A stretch of DNA of 64,000 nt. Source: Rhizobium sophoriradicis. GTDB taxonomy: Bacteria; Pseudomonadota; Alphaproteobacteria; Rhizobiales; Rhizobiaceae. The notes below the pieces were generated by a model. The model ran no database searches, had not been told where the DNA came from, and saw nothing but the letters and a program-made list of their open reading frames with translations. Positions 36,494-45,304 of the stretch are shown here, one piece after another; position 1 is the first letter of the stretch, and each line of letters opens with the position of its first letter. The translations under genes and the position numbers were made by a program. The stretch lies in assembly GCF_003939025.1 (NCBI RefSeq), contig NZ_RQIH01000017.1, positions 83,517 through 147,516 of the forward strand, written 5' to 3'.

Positions 36494-37501
36494 ATGTTCG
36501 GGTTCGATCCGGTAGTCCTGGCAATCGTCGTCCTCGCCGCAGTCTCCGCGGCGGCGGTCGCCTATGCGCTCATGTTTACGCGGATCGAGGCCGACAAGAA
36601 ATCGGCAAGCCGCATCAATCGTGTGAAGTCGGCAGAGGTCGACCGGGTCAAGGTCAAGGCTGCCCGCGACCGCGTGCAGGAACTGTCGAAGCGGCGCAAA
36701 TCGGTGCAGGACAATCTGAAGGATCTGGAAAAACGCCAGCACGAAAAAACCCGCAAGACCCTGTCGATGAAATCCCGCCTGTTGCAGGCCGGCCTGCCGA
36801 TCAGCGTGGGGAAATTTTATCTCATCAGTGCCATCTTCGCCTCGGTGCTGCTGATCGTGGCCTTCATCGTCGGCGCATCGTGGATGGTCATGATCGGCAT
36901 TGCCGTCGTCGCCGGTCTAGGCCTGCCGCGCTGGGTTCTCGGCTTCTTGATCAAGCGCCGCCAGAACAAATTCCTCAACGAGCTCCCCAATGCGCTCGAC
37001 GTCATCACCCGCTCGATCAAGTCAGGCCTGCCGCTCAACGATGCGATTCGCCTGATCGGAACCGAAGGCACCGAGCCGGTCAAGAGCGAGTTCCGGCGGA
37101 TAATCGAGGCGCAGCAGGTGGGCCTCAGCATTCCCGACGCCTGCGCCCGCATGACGCTTCACATGCCGCTCCAGGAAGTCAACTTCTTCGCGATCGTCAT
37201 CGCCATCCAGTCGCAGGCGGGCGGCAATCTGTCGGAAGCGATCGGCAATCTCTCCAAGGTGCTGCGCGAGCGCCGGAAGATGAAGGCCAAGGTCTCGGCG
37301 CTGTCAATGGAAGCCAAGGCGTCGGCAGTCATCATCGGCGCGCTGCCCTTCATCGTCGCGACCCTCGTCTACCTCACCTCGCCGAACTACATGATGATCC
37401 TTTTTACCGATCCGCGCGGCCATTTCATCATGGGTGTCTCGGCGATCTGGATGTCGATCGGCATCTTCGTCATGCGCAACATGGTCAATTTTGACATCTA
37501 G
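36494..37501 (+). CDS. tadB: Tad inner-membrane platform protein TadB
   Basis: A 335-residue protein of the GspF/TadB family. An N-terminal helix (about 5-27) is followed by a highly charged cytoplasmic part (about 30-95), two helices near 105-155, the T2SSF domain (RSIKSGLPLNDAIRLIG) and C-terminal helices. It couples CpaF to pilus growth, as a partner of TadC. The start ATG lies 4 bases after the cpaF stop. Confidence 0.94.
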   Translation: MFGFDPVVLAIVVLAAVSAAAVAYALMFTRIEADKKSASRINRVKSAEVDRVKVKAARDRVQELSKRRKSVQDNLKDLEKRQHEKTRKTLSMKSRLLQAGLPISVGKFYLISAIFASVLLIVAFIVGASWMVMIGIAVVAGLGLPRWVLGFLIKRRQNKFLNELPNALDVITRSIKSGLPLNDAIRLIGTEGTEPVKSEFRRIIEAQQVGLSIPDACARMTLHMPLQEVNFFAIVIAIQSQAGGNLSEAIGNLSKVLRERRKMKAKVSALSMEAKASAVIIGALPFIVATLVYLTSPNYMMILFTDPRGHFIMGVSAIWMSIGIFVMRNMVNFDI

Positions 37502-37515
37502 CGGAAGGAAGCACC

Positions 37516-38502
37516 ATGTCGCAGGACCTCGCCGCAACGCTGACCAATCCGGGCATGCTGATCGCCGTCTTCGTCGCGATCGCCGTCTTCGCCACTTTCT
37601 ACACGATCGCCATCCCCTTTTTCGAGCGCGGCGATCTGACCAAGCGCATGAAGGCCGTTTCGACAGAGCGCGAGCAGATCCGCGCCCGCGAACGCGCCCG
37701 CATGAATGCCGACCCGGCTGCCGGCAAGGCGTCGCTCAGGAGCCAGAACAACCGCTCGGTTCGCCAGATCGTCGAGCGGTTCAACCTGCGCAAGGCGCTG
37801 GTCGACGAAAATACGGTCAACAAGCTGCGTGCCGCCGGTTTCCGCTCGGAGAATGCGCTGAATACCTTCCTCGTCGCGCGCTTCCTGCTGCCCTTCCTCT
37901 TCCTGGCGCTTGCCGCCTTCTGGGTCTTCGGCCTCGGCAACCTCGCCGAAAGGGGCATGCCTATCCGCCTCTTCGCCGTCATCGGCATCGGCTATCTCGG
38001 TTTCTACGCGCCGAACATCTACATCTCCAATCGCATGGGCAAACGCCAGCACTCGATCAAGCGCGCCTGGCCGGATGCGCTGGACCTGATGCTGATCTGC
38101 GTCGAATCCGGTATCTCGATCGAGGCCGCGATGCGTCGTGTGTCGGAAGAACTCGGCGAGCAGTCGCCGGCGCTCGCCGAGGAGATGGTGCTGACCACGG
38201 CCGAGCTCTCCTTCCTGCCGGATCGCCGGGTGGCGCTCGAAAATCTTGCCACGCGCACGCAGATCGAACTGGTGCGCTCGGTCACTCAGGCGCTGATCCA
38301 GGCCGATCGCTACGGCACGCCGGTCGCCCAAGCGCTGCGCGTTCTCGCTCAGGAAGGGCGCGACGAGCGCATGAACGAAGCGGAAAAGAAGGCGGCCGCC
38401 CTGCCGCCGAAACTGACGGTGCCGATGATCCTGTTTTTCCTGCCGGTGCTGATTGCCGTTATCCTCGGCCCGGCCGGCATCCAGGTGGCGGACAAGTTCT
38501 GA
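37516..38502 (+). CDS. tadC: Tad inner-membrane platform protein TadC
   Basis: A 328-residue GspF-like membrane protein with an N-terminal helix, a basic cytoplasmic segment (EREQIRARERARMN), two central helices, the T2SSF domain (LMLICVESGISIEAAMRRV) and a C-terminal hydrophobic pair. It pairs with TadB in the platform. It ends the plus-strand tad transcript; GCCCGT/ACGGGC forms a small hairpin at about 38528-38541 without a T-run. Confidence 0.94.
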   Translation: MSQDLAATLTNPGMLIAVFVAIAVFATFYTIAIPFFERGDLTKRMKAVSTEREQIRARERARMNADPAAGKASLRSQNNRSVRQIVERFNLRKALVDENTVNKLRAAGFRSENALNTFLVARFLLPFLFLALAAFWVFGLGNLAERGMPIRLFAVIGIGYLGFYAPNIYISNRMGKRQHSIKRAWPDALDLMLICVESGISIEAAMRRVSEELGEQSPALAEEMVLTTAELSFLPDRRVALENLATRTQIELVRSVTQALIQADRYGTPVAQALRVLAQEGRDERMNEAEKKAAALPPKLTVPMILFFLPVLIAVILGPAGIQVADKF

Positions 38503-38632
38503 CGGTTGCGCAGACGATATGTCGTCCGTGCCCGTGACGGGCGCCGGCATAACTGCTACACGAGATGGACGATGATCGAGTGGCGCGGAGGCCGTGCCTC
38601 TCTGCGCGTTCCATCCCGAAGGCGAGGTTCAC

Positions 38633-39265
38633 ATGTCTTCTCAGGGCATTTTCATCAGCATCATGGCAGCCCTGATGGTCGGCGCGATGAGCCCCGGCCC
38701 GAGCTTCGTCGTCGTCTCCAGGATCGCCATTTCACAGTCACGGCTGGACGGTCTTGCGGCCGCGCTGGGCATGGGTGCAGGCGGTGTCGTTTTCGCCGTG
38801 CTGGCGCTTGCCGGACTGACGGCGCTGCTGTCTCAGTTCGAATGGCTGTATATCTTGCTGAAGGTCGCAGGCGGTGTCTATCTCGTCTATATCGCTGTCA
38901 ATATCTGGAAAGGCGCCGGTCGGCCGCTCGAGGTTTCCGACGCCGTCCATGGACGCCGCGCGCCGATGCGCAGCTTCACGACCGCGCTGCTGACCCAGCT
39001 CAGCAACCCGAAGACCATCATCGTCTATGCCAGCCTGTTTGCCGCGCTATTGCCGAGGACGGTGCCGCTCGATCTCATCTTCGCGCTGCCGCTCGGTGTC
39101 TTTGCGGTGGAGGCGGGCTGGTATTCGATCGTAGCGATCGCTTTTTCGGCCCGCCATCCGCGGCGGCTCTATCTCCATGCCAAGGGCTGGATCGACCGAG
39201 CCGCCGGTGCCGTCATGGGCGGCCTCGGTCTCCGTCTCATCCTTTCGGGCCTCAGCGTCCGCTGA
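38633..39265 (+). CDS. LysE/RhtB-family amino-acid exporter
   Basis: A 210-residue inner-membrane protein of the LysE/RhtB superfamily with about six helices and the family hallmark MSPGPSFVVVSR near residue 19-30. The QLSNPKTIIVYASLF block is typical of RhtB-like exporters of threonine, homoserine or related amino acids. The ATG at 38633 has GCGAGG upstream; an ATG at 38594 adds 13 polar residues. It is unrelated to the pilus genes on either side and converges on tadD with 7 bases between stop codons. Confidence 0.88.
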   Translation: MSSQGIFISIMAALMVGAMSPGPSFVVVSRIAISQSRLDGLAAALGMGAGGVVFAVLALAGLTALLSQFEWLYILLKVAGGVYLVYIAVNIWKGAGRPLEVSDAVHGRRAPMRSFTTALLTQLSNPKTIIVYASLFAALLPRTVPLDLIFALPLGVFAVEAGWYSIVAIAFSARHPRRLYLHAKGWIDRAAGAVMGGLGLRLILSGLSVR

Positions 39266-39272
39266 ACACGGT

Positions 39273-40112
39273 TTAGTTGGTATTGCTGCCGTCCGCCGCG
39301 CCCGGCGTCTTGTCCTTGGCGGCGAGCTTCTGCCAGGAATTCTGCTGCGACAGCATGCTCCTGAGATAGGCGACATTGGCATCAGCCTGCTGCGGCGAGA
39401 GCTCTCGCCGCGCGATCTGCTCGGCTTCCGCAAAACGTCCCTGCAGGCCGACGACGAGCGCCAGGTTCTGCCTGACGCGGCTGTCGGCGTTTGGTTGGCC
39501 GGCGGCCGAGCGCAGATAGGTTTCGGCCGTGCGCAGATCGCCGGTCAGGACGTAGGACATTCCAAGATTGGAAAGAATGGACGGTTCGTTCGGCTGAATG
39601 TCGAGCGCGTCGCGGTAGCGCTGCCTGGCCTCGCTTGCCCGGCCCATCTGATCAAGGATCGCCCCTTGGGCCGAGATCAGCCTCCAGTCCGGACGATCCG
39701 GTGTCTGGGCCCGGCCGATAGTGTCGAGCGCCTGCTGGAACTGTCCGGCTGCCGCTTGCGCCTTGCCATAGGCGGCCAGCACGTTTCGGTCGCCGGGATT
39801 GGCGATCGCCACCTGCTGCATGACGGCGAGCGCCTGCGCGTCACGGCCGTTCATGCGCAGCAGATTGGCATAGCTGACGCCGGTGACGGGATCGCGCGGG
39901 TTCTTGTCATAGGCCTGGCCGAGCCGATCCGTTGCCGAGCGCAGCTCGGTCGCGTCCATCTCTTCGACCGGCTTGGTGAGTTTCGGCACAGAGCCTGTCG
40001 TCATCCGGTCCTTCGTCGTCGTCGAGCAGCCCGCCAGCGCAACGACGATCAGCGACGCCGCGACGCCCTGCAGGAAGCGGTTGGTGGATATGGTGGTGAG
40101 CGAGGCAGGCAT
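39273..40112 (-). CDS. tadD: Tad pilus lipoprotein TadD with TPR repeats
   Basis: A 279-residue lipoprotein: the lipobox is VALAGC (Cys about 28). Several tetratricopeptide repeats follow, for example NPRDPVTGVSYANLLRMNG and QPNEPSILSNLGMSYVLTG. In Tad systems it acts as a pilotin-like scaffold for secretin assembly. The ATG at 40112 has CAGGAA 7 bases upstream; the frame is open 27 codons further without protein-like sequence. It is separated from tadC by the LysE gene and read from its own promoter, which shares a motif with the pilA region. Confidence 0.9.
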   Translation of the reverse strand: MPASLTTISTNRFLQGVAASLIVVALAGCSTTTKDRMTTGSVPKLTKPVEEMDATELRSATDRLGQAYDKNPRDPVTGVSYANLLRMNGRDAQALAVMQQVAIANPGDRNVLAAYGKAQAAAGQFQQALDTIGRAQTPDRPDWRLISAQGAILDQMGRASEARQRYRDALDIQPNEPSILSNLGMSYVLTGDLRTAETYLRSAAGQPNADSRVRQNLALVVGLQGRFAEAEQIARRELSPQQADANVAYLRSMLSQQNSWQKLAAKDKTPGAADGSNTN

Positions 40113-40254
40113 GACGCGTTCCTGATTCCGAAATCGGCGCCTCACCTCGAACGCGGAACAGGGAAAGGTTTGACGCAATCTTCGCTCCAGCAATAGTCTG
40201 TTAACCCTAACAGACCGTTAAGGAACGATTCCTGACGACCGCCGAAGGACAATC
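40113..40254. promoter_or_regulatory. divergent tadD/pepA control region
   Basis: This contains GTTAACCC-N8-CGTTAA (40200-40221), the same motif and spacing as at 29476-29497. It overlaps a perfect inverted repeat TCTGTTA-ACCC-TAACAGA (40197-40214). Both genes must start transcription here. Confidence 0.55.
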
Positions 40255-41646
40255 ATGGCCCCCTATCAGTTCATCGAAAGACCGACCCCCTTCAACACGA
40301 AGGGCGGTTCGACGCTGCCGATCTTTGCCGTCACGCCCGCCCATATCGAGACCGGCACGATCGATCCGATCGCCCTCGACTGGGCAAAAAAGGCAGGGTT
40401 CAAGGCCGAGAGCGGATCGCTGCTGCTGATCCCGACCGCCGAAGGCCATCTCGGCGGCGCGCTTTTCGGCCTCGGCACCAATCCGTCCGAACAGCCCTAT
40501 ATCGCCGGCAGACTCGCGCGTGCGCTGCCGGCCGGCGACTGGCACATCGAGACCGCGCCGCTGACGGCAAATCGCCTGGCCCTCGGCTTCGGCCTCGGCA
40601 GCTACCGTTTCGACCGCTACAAATCGGAAAAATCTTCCGTCGCGACAATGCTCATTCCGAGCGATGCCGACGGCGCCGACATCAAGCGCCAGCTCGCCGG
40701 TGTCTTTCTCGCCCGCGATCTCATCAATACGCCGACGAACGACATGGGTCCGGACCAACTCGAGGCGGCTTTCCGCGGCCTGGCTCAGCGTTACAAGGCT
40801 GATGTATCGGTTATAACAGGTGACGCGCTGCTTGAGCAAAACTTCCCGCTCGTCCATACCGTCGGCCGCGCCAGCGCCGATGCGCCGCGCCTTCTCGAGC
40901 TGCGCTGGGGCAAGAAGGGCCATCGCAAGGTGACGCTCGTCGGCAAGGGCGTCTGCTTCGATACCGGCGGTCTCGACATCAAGCCGGCCGCCTCGATGCT
41001 GCTGATGAAGAAGGACATGGGCGGCGCCGCCAACGTCATGGGGCTCGCCCTGATGATCATGGACGCCAAGCTGAAGGTCGATCTGCGTGTCATCGTCCCG
41101 GTCGTCGAAAACGCGATCTCCTCCAACGCCTTCCGCCCAGGCGACATTTATCGCAGCCGCAAGGGCCTCACCGTCCAGATCGACAATACCGACGCCGAAG
41201 GCCGCCTGATCCTGGCCGATGCGCTCGCCTATGCCGACGAGGAGGAGCCCGATCTCTTGATCGACATGGCGACGCTGACCGGTGCCGCGCGCGTTGCGCT
41301 GGGTCCAGATCTTCCGCCCTTCTTCACCGACGACGCCAATCTGGCGCATGACCTCACCGAAGCGAGCCTGGAAACGGACGATCCGATCTGGCGCCTGCCG
41401 CTCTATCCCGGCTACGAAAAGGATATCCGCGCCAAATTCGCCGATCTCACCAACGCGCCGGCCGGCGGCATGGCGGGATCGATCACCGCCGCGCTCTTCC
41501 TCAAGCGTTTCGTCAGCAAGACGAAGAGCTGGGCGCATTTCGACATTTACGGCTGGGCCCAGTCTGAGCGGCCGCATTCGCCGGGCGGCGGCGAAGCGCA
41601 GGCGATCCGCGCGCTCTTTCATCATATCCGCACGGGCCTTTTCTAG
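40255..41646 (+). CDS. M17 leucyl aminopeptidase family protein
   Basis: Cytosolic two-metal aminopeptidase, 463 residues. Metal and catalytic residues are visible in VCFDTGGLDIKPA with the nearby MLLMKKDMGGAANV, and in the family signature NTDAEGRL near 312-319. It is shorter than PepA (about 500) and nearer the PepB-like alphaproteobacterial branch. It finishes intracellular peptide breakdown. AAGGAC precedes the ATG. The TAG stop is the first triplet of a 12-base piece (TAGAGCATGATG) that matches the outer arm of the RIME second palindrome. Confidence 0.93.
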   Translation: MAPYQFIERPTPFNTKGGSTLPIFAVTPAHIETGTIDPIALDWAKKAGFKAESGSLLLIPTAEGHLGGALFGLGTNPSEQPYIAGRLARALPAGDWHIETAPLTANRLALGFGLGSYRFDRYKSEKSSVATMLIPSDADGADIKRQLAGVFLARDLINTPTNDMGPDQLEAAFRGLAQRYKADVSVITGDALLEQNFPLVHTVGRASADAPRLLELRWGKKGHRKVTLVGKGVCFDTGGLDIKPAASMLLMKKDMGGAANVMGLALMIMDAKLKVDLRVIVPVVENAISSNAFRPGDIYRSRKGLTVQIDNTDAEGRLILADALAYADEEEPDLLIDMATLTGAARVALGPDLPPFFTDDANLAHDLTEASLETDDPIWRLPLYPGYEKDIRAKFADLTNAPAGGMAGSITAALFLKRFVSKTKSWAHFDIYGWAQSERPHSPGGGEAQAIRALFHHIRTGLF

Positions 41647-41707
41647 AGCATGATGCCGGAAGTCGCCCCGGCAGAGGAGATCATTAAAATTTTATTCACC
41701 CTGCCGG

Positions 41708-41751
41708 ATGGCAATTGCCGGCCGCCCTTGCATGTCCATGGCAACTGCCGG
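41708..41751. promoter_or_regulatory. twin operator-like sites before marR-type gene
   Basis: ATGGCAATTGCCGG (41709-41722) and ATGGCAACTGCCGG (41739-41752, approximate) are 30 bases apart, about three helical turns. Each has a GGCAATTGCC-type palindrome core, perfect in the first. They lie 40-80 bases before the regulator start and fit autoregulation. Confidence 0.55.
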
Positions 41752-41789
41752 AAAATGAAACGCTAGCGTAACGATTTTCCGGAGGGGCC

Positions 41790-42140
41790 GTGCCGATCGA
41801 ACTGACCGCCTCGCAGGCGCTGGGGCTCTGGCATGGCGTGGCGCTCGATCAGGTGCGCCTTGACGATCGCGATTTGACGTTGCGCCAGATGGCGATCCTG
41901 CTGCATATTTATCTGGTGCCGCCGCCCCACACCGTGCGCGGGCTTGCCGCCACGCTCGGTGTCACCAAGCCGGTCATCACTCGCGCGCTGGACACGATGG
42001 GCGAGATGGGCCTGGTCGACCGCGTGCGCGACGATGCCGACCGGCGCAACGTGATCATCAAGCGCACCGTCGGCGGCGCGCTTTACCTGGAAAAGCTGGG
42101 CGATCTCGTCCGTGAGCAGGGCCGGCGTCTGCCGATCTGA
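41790..42140 (+). CDS. MarR-family transcriptional regulator
   Basis: A 116-residue winged-helix protein, short for the family because the flanking dimerisation helices are reduced. The helix-turn-helix block is TVRGLAATLGVTKPVITRALDTMGEMGLVDR and the wing is DDADRRNVIIKRT (shown in part). The GTG start at 41790 directly follows GGAGGGG. It is 24 bases upstream of the NlpC/P60 gene and probably co-transcribed with it. Effector unknown. Confidence 0.85.
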   Translation: MPIELTASQALGLWHGVALDQVRLDDRDLTLRQMAILLHIYLVPPPHTVRGLAATLGVTKPVITRALDTMGEMGLVDRVRDDADRRNVIIKRTVGGALYLEKLGDLVREQGRRLPI

Positions 42141-42164
42141 ACGGGCGATCTGAAAGGAATGGGA

Positions 42165-43022
42165 ATGACGATGTTCGACCGCCGCCTGCATGCCTATAGG
42201 CCCGATCTCGCGGAAGCAGAACTCGAAGGCAAGGTGGAGGCGTCGCGCTTCGTGGAAGGCGCCCCGGCACGCGTCGCCGTTCCCGTCATTGCCTTGCGCC
42301 CGGAGCCGGCGCTTGCGCGCGGCATCGATACGGAGCTGCTCCTTGGCGAGCAGGTGACGGTTTTCGATCGCGCCGACGGCTGGTGCTGGGTGAAGGCCGC
42401 GTCGGACGGTTATGTCGGTTATGTCACCGCAGACGCGCTCTCGCAAATTGACCCGGTACCGACCCATATCGTCACCGTGGCGCGCACCTTCCTCTACCCG
42501 GAGCCCGAACTGCGCAAGCCGCACCTGACGACGCTTTCGATGGGAAGCCGCATTCACGTCGCCGGCGAGGCGGAAGTGCGGGGCAATCATTATGTCGTGC
42601 TCGAGGATGGAACCGCGATCTTCGCCAGGCACGTCCAGCCGATCGGCGCTTGCGACGGTGCCGATTATGTCGAGATCGCCGCCCGGTTCCTGGAGACGCC
42701 CTATCTCTGGGGCGGGCGCTCCGGTCTCGGCATCGATTGCTCCGGCCTGGTCCAGCTTGCGATGCTGATGACCGGCCGACAGGCGCCGCGTGATACCGAC
42801 ATGCAGGCAGCCGGCCTCGGCGAAGCGATCGATCGTACTGAAATCCGTCGCGGTGACCTGGTGTTCTGGAAGGGCCATGTGGCGATTTTCGAGGATCCGC
42901 AGAGCATCCTTCATGCCAATGGTCACAGCATGACGGTGGCGCGCGAGAATTTCGATGCCGCCGTCGAGCGCATCGGCTCGCTCTACCAACAGCCGACCGG
43001 TTATCGCCGCCCATTCAAGTGA
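42165..43022 (+). CDS. NlpC/P60 cell-wall hydrolase with SH3-like domains
   Basis: A 285-residue Dpp6-type gamma-D-glutamyl peptidase. Two SH3-like modules (about 35-95 and 100-160) precede the catalytic NlpC/P60 domain. The visible Cys-His-His set is Cys192 in GIDCSGLV, His238 in KGHVAIF and His250 in SILHANGHS. No signal peptide is seen, as in other cytosolic recyclers of murein peptides. Three ATGs (42159, 42165, 42171) are possible; 42165 has AGGA 6 bases upstream. It converges on the amidase and overlaps its end by 8 bases. Confidence 0.9.
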   Translation: MTMFDRRLHAYRPDLAEAELEGKVEASRFVEGAPARVAVPVIALRPEPALARGIDTELLLGEQVTVFDRADGWCWVKAASDGYVGYVTADALSQIDPVPTHIVTVARTFLYPEPELRKPHLTTLSMGSRIHVAGEAEVRGNHYVVLEDGTAIFARHVQPIGACDGADYVEIAARFLETPYLWGGRSGLGIDCSGLVQLAMLMTGRQAPRDTDMQAAGLGEAIDRTEIRRGDLVFWKGHVAIFEDPQSILHANGHSMTVARENFDAAVERIGSLYQQPTGYRRPFK

Positions 43023-44439
43023 CTGGTGGCTGCGGCCAGGCGCTCACGCCGCCCGTCCAGTCTTCGAAGGCTCTCGACAGCCTGAGGACCCGCATGTCGT
43101 CGAAGCGTGGTCCGACGATCTGCAGCCCGATCGGCATGCCCGACCGGGAGAAGCCGCAATTGATCGAGGCGGCCGGCTGTTCCGACATGTTCCATGGCAC
43201 GGTGAAGGCGATATGTTCGAACGGCCTTGCCGGATCGTTGGTCGGCGATGCCCATTCGGCCGGATAGGAAATGATCGGGTTTGTCGGCGAGAGCAGCGCG
43301 TCGATCATTGTGAACAGCTGTCCGCAGCTCCTGCGCATTTCGATCGTCTGGTTAAAGCCTCTGACCGCATCGACGCCGCTGACATCGGCGCCGGCCTTCG
43401 CCCAATCGCCTATATAGGGCAGGATACTGTCGCGCCGCTTTTCCTCCAGGCCTGCTATATCGCTCCAGAGGCGGGCGCGCCAAAAGCTGTCGAGCCCATC
43501 AAGCATGGCGCGCGTCAGCACCGGTTGGGCGGATATGATGGTGGCGCCGGCCTTCTCGAAACCTTTTGCCGCCGCTTCGACCGCGCCCCCGATTTCGTCA
43601 TCCACCGCAAGCCCGCAACCGGCATCGAGCATCAGGCCGATCTTCATCCCTGACATGTCGATTTCGAGATCCATCCAGTTGAAATCGTTCGGCGGCAGGC
43701 TGGTGCCGTCGCGCCAGTCCGGCCGTGACAGCGTCGCCATGGAATAGGCCGCATCTTCGACCCTGCGCGTCATCGGGCCGAGGCAGCGCCCGACATAATA
43801 GGGATCGGCCGGGATGCGCCCGTGGCTCGGCTTGAAGCCGAAGATCCCGGTCCAGCCGGCGGGCAGGCGCACCGAGCCGCCGATATCTGTGCCGATATGC
43901 AGCGGCCCGTAGCCGGCCGCCGCCGCGCCGGCAGCCCCGGCGCTCGATCCGCCGGGGTTCTGTGTGATGTTCCAGGGATTGCGGCTAAGGGGATGAAAGC
44001 TCGAAAGGCCGGAGGATAGCATGCCGTAATCGGGGCAGGTGGTTTTGGCGAAGATCACAGCGCCATCCTCGCGAAGCCGGGCGGCGGCCGGCGCATCGGC
44101 TTCCGCCGGTTTCAGCTCCACCGCCTTGGTGCCGAACGGCACCGGCTGGCCCTTCGTAGCGATCAGTTCCTTCAGCGTGACCGGAATGCCGTCGAGCGGA
44201 CCGAGCGGCAGTCCCTTCGCCCACCGCGCCGTCGATGCTTTCGCCTGCACACGCGCTGCTTCCGGATCGTAGAGGTAGAGTGCTGAAATCGACGGTTCCC
44301 AGGCGGCGATATGGTCTTCGAGGGCGAGCCAGTACTCGAGTGGCGAAAGGCTTTTATCGGCGAAGCGCCGTCGGAGCGCGCGGATGGTCAGATTGGTATC
44401 GCTCGCCGCAGTCTTGGGCCTTTCTTTTCTCGAGGACAT
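43015..44439 (-). CDS. amidase (amidase signature family)
   Basis: A 474-residue hydrolase with the Ser-cisSer-Lys triad: Lys90 in VTLKELIATKG, cis-Ser in GGSSAG (163-168) and nucleophile Ser189 in DIGGSVRLP. Amidases of this group hydrolyse amides or act on small peptides and amino-acid amides; the exact substrate is unknown. The ATG overlaps the permease stop by one base (TGATG), making it the last gene of a peptide-transport operon. Confidence 0.92.
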   Translation of the reverse strand: MSSRKERPKTAASDTNLTIRALRRRFADKSLSPLEYWLALEDHIAAWEPSISALYLYDPEAARVQAKASTARWAKGLPLGPLDGIPVTLKELIATKGQPVPFGTKAVELKPAEADAPAAARLREDGAVIFAKTTCPDYGMLSSGLSSFHPLSRNPWNITQNPGGSSAGAAGAAAAGYGPLHIGTDIGGSVRLPAGWTGIFGFKPSHGRIPADPYYVGRCLGPMTRRVEDAAYSMATLSRPDWRDGTSLPPNDFNWMDLEIDMSGMKIGLMLDAGCGLAVDDEIGGAVEAAAKGFEKAGATIISAQPVLTRAMLDGLDSFWRARLWSDIAGLEEKRRDSILPYIGDWAKAGADVSGVDAVRGFNQTIEMRRSCGQLFTMIDALLSPTNPIISYPAEWASPTNDPARPFEHIAFTVPWNMSEQPAASINCGFSRSGMPIGLQIVGPRFDDMRVLRLSRAFEDWTGGVSAWPQPPVT

Positions 44440-45302
44440 CAGCGGCTTGCCTCGCGTGGATCGAGAAGATCGCGCAAGCCGTCGCCGAGCATGTTGAAGC
44501 CGATGACAGCAAGCGCGATGGCAAGGCCCGGCAGGATCGCCAGCCAAGGGGCCAACGCCAAGTAGGTTTGCGCATCGGCGAGCATCCGGCCCCATGTCGG
44601 CGCCGGCGGCGCCAGGCCGAGGCCGAGGAAGCTGAGACCGGCTTCGGTCAGGATCGCCAGCCCGAGCTGGATCGCCCCATGCACGATGATCTGGCTGATA
44701 ATATTCGGCAGCACATGGCGCAGCGAAATAGTCAGGCGCGTGTTGCCGATCGCGCATGCTGCCGTCACATAATCCCGGCTCCAGGCCTGCAGCGAGGTTG
44801 CAAGCGTCACCCTGGCAAAGACCGGGATCATGAACACGGCGATCGCCGCGATCGCGGTGGACCGTCCCGGCCCGAGAAAGGCGCCGAGCACCATCGCCGA
44901 CAGGATCGGCGGCAAGGCAAAGATGACGTCGCAGATGCGCATCAGCAGCGCTTCTAACGGGCCGCGGATCGCCGCCGCCGAAATGCCTGCGACCGAACCG
45001 AGCGTCCCGCCGATCGCCACCGCGGTGATGGCGATCGACACCGAATTCCAGCATCCCGCCATCAGCATAGACAGCACGTCACGGCCGAACTGGTCGGTGC
45101 CGAGCAAGCCGAAGGCAAGCGGCGGCTGCAGTTTGTGGACGATCTGCATCTTTTCAGGCGGCAGCGGCGTCCAGACGAGCGACAACAGCGCAACCGCGAT
45201 CAGCACGCCAACGATGACAGCACCGGAGATGAGGTTTGTTCGCCGGCTAAGTCTGGAGCCCGGACGGCGGCTGGCGATGGCCGTGGAGGTAATCGGCACC
45301 AT
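44439..45302 (-). CDS. dipeptide/oligopeptide ABC transporter permease, DppC type
   Basis: A 287-residue BPD permease with an N-terminal helix (about 23-44), the GTDQFGRDVLSMLM block diagnostic of DppC/OppC and a cytoplasmic coupling loop ACAIGNTRLTISLRHVLPN. It forms the pore with the DppB-type subunit encoded 2 bases upstream. The start at 45302 (MVPITSTAI) gives a typical short leader; the open frame further upstream runs antisense to the DppB gene's ordinary coding and is ignored. Confidence 0.92.
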   Translation of the reverse strand: MVPITSTAIASRRPGSRLSRRTNLISGAVIVGVLIAVALLSLVWTPLPPEKMQIVHKLQPPLAFGLLGTDQFGRDVLSMLMAGCWNSVSIAITAVAIGGTLGSVAGISAAAIRGPLEALLMRICDVIFALPPILSAMVLGAFLGPGRSTAIAAIAVFMIPVFARVTLATSLQAWSRDYVTAACAIGNTRLTISLRHVLPNIISQIIVHGAIQLGLAILTEAGLSFLGLGLAPPAPTWGRMLADAQTYLALAPWLAILPGLAIALAVIGFNMLGDGLRDLLDPREASR

Positions 45303-45304
45303 GG

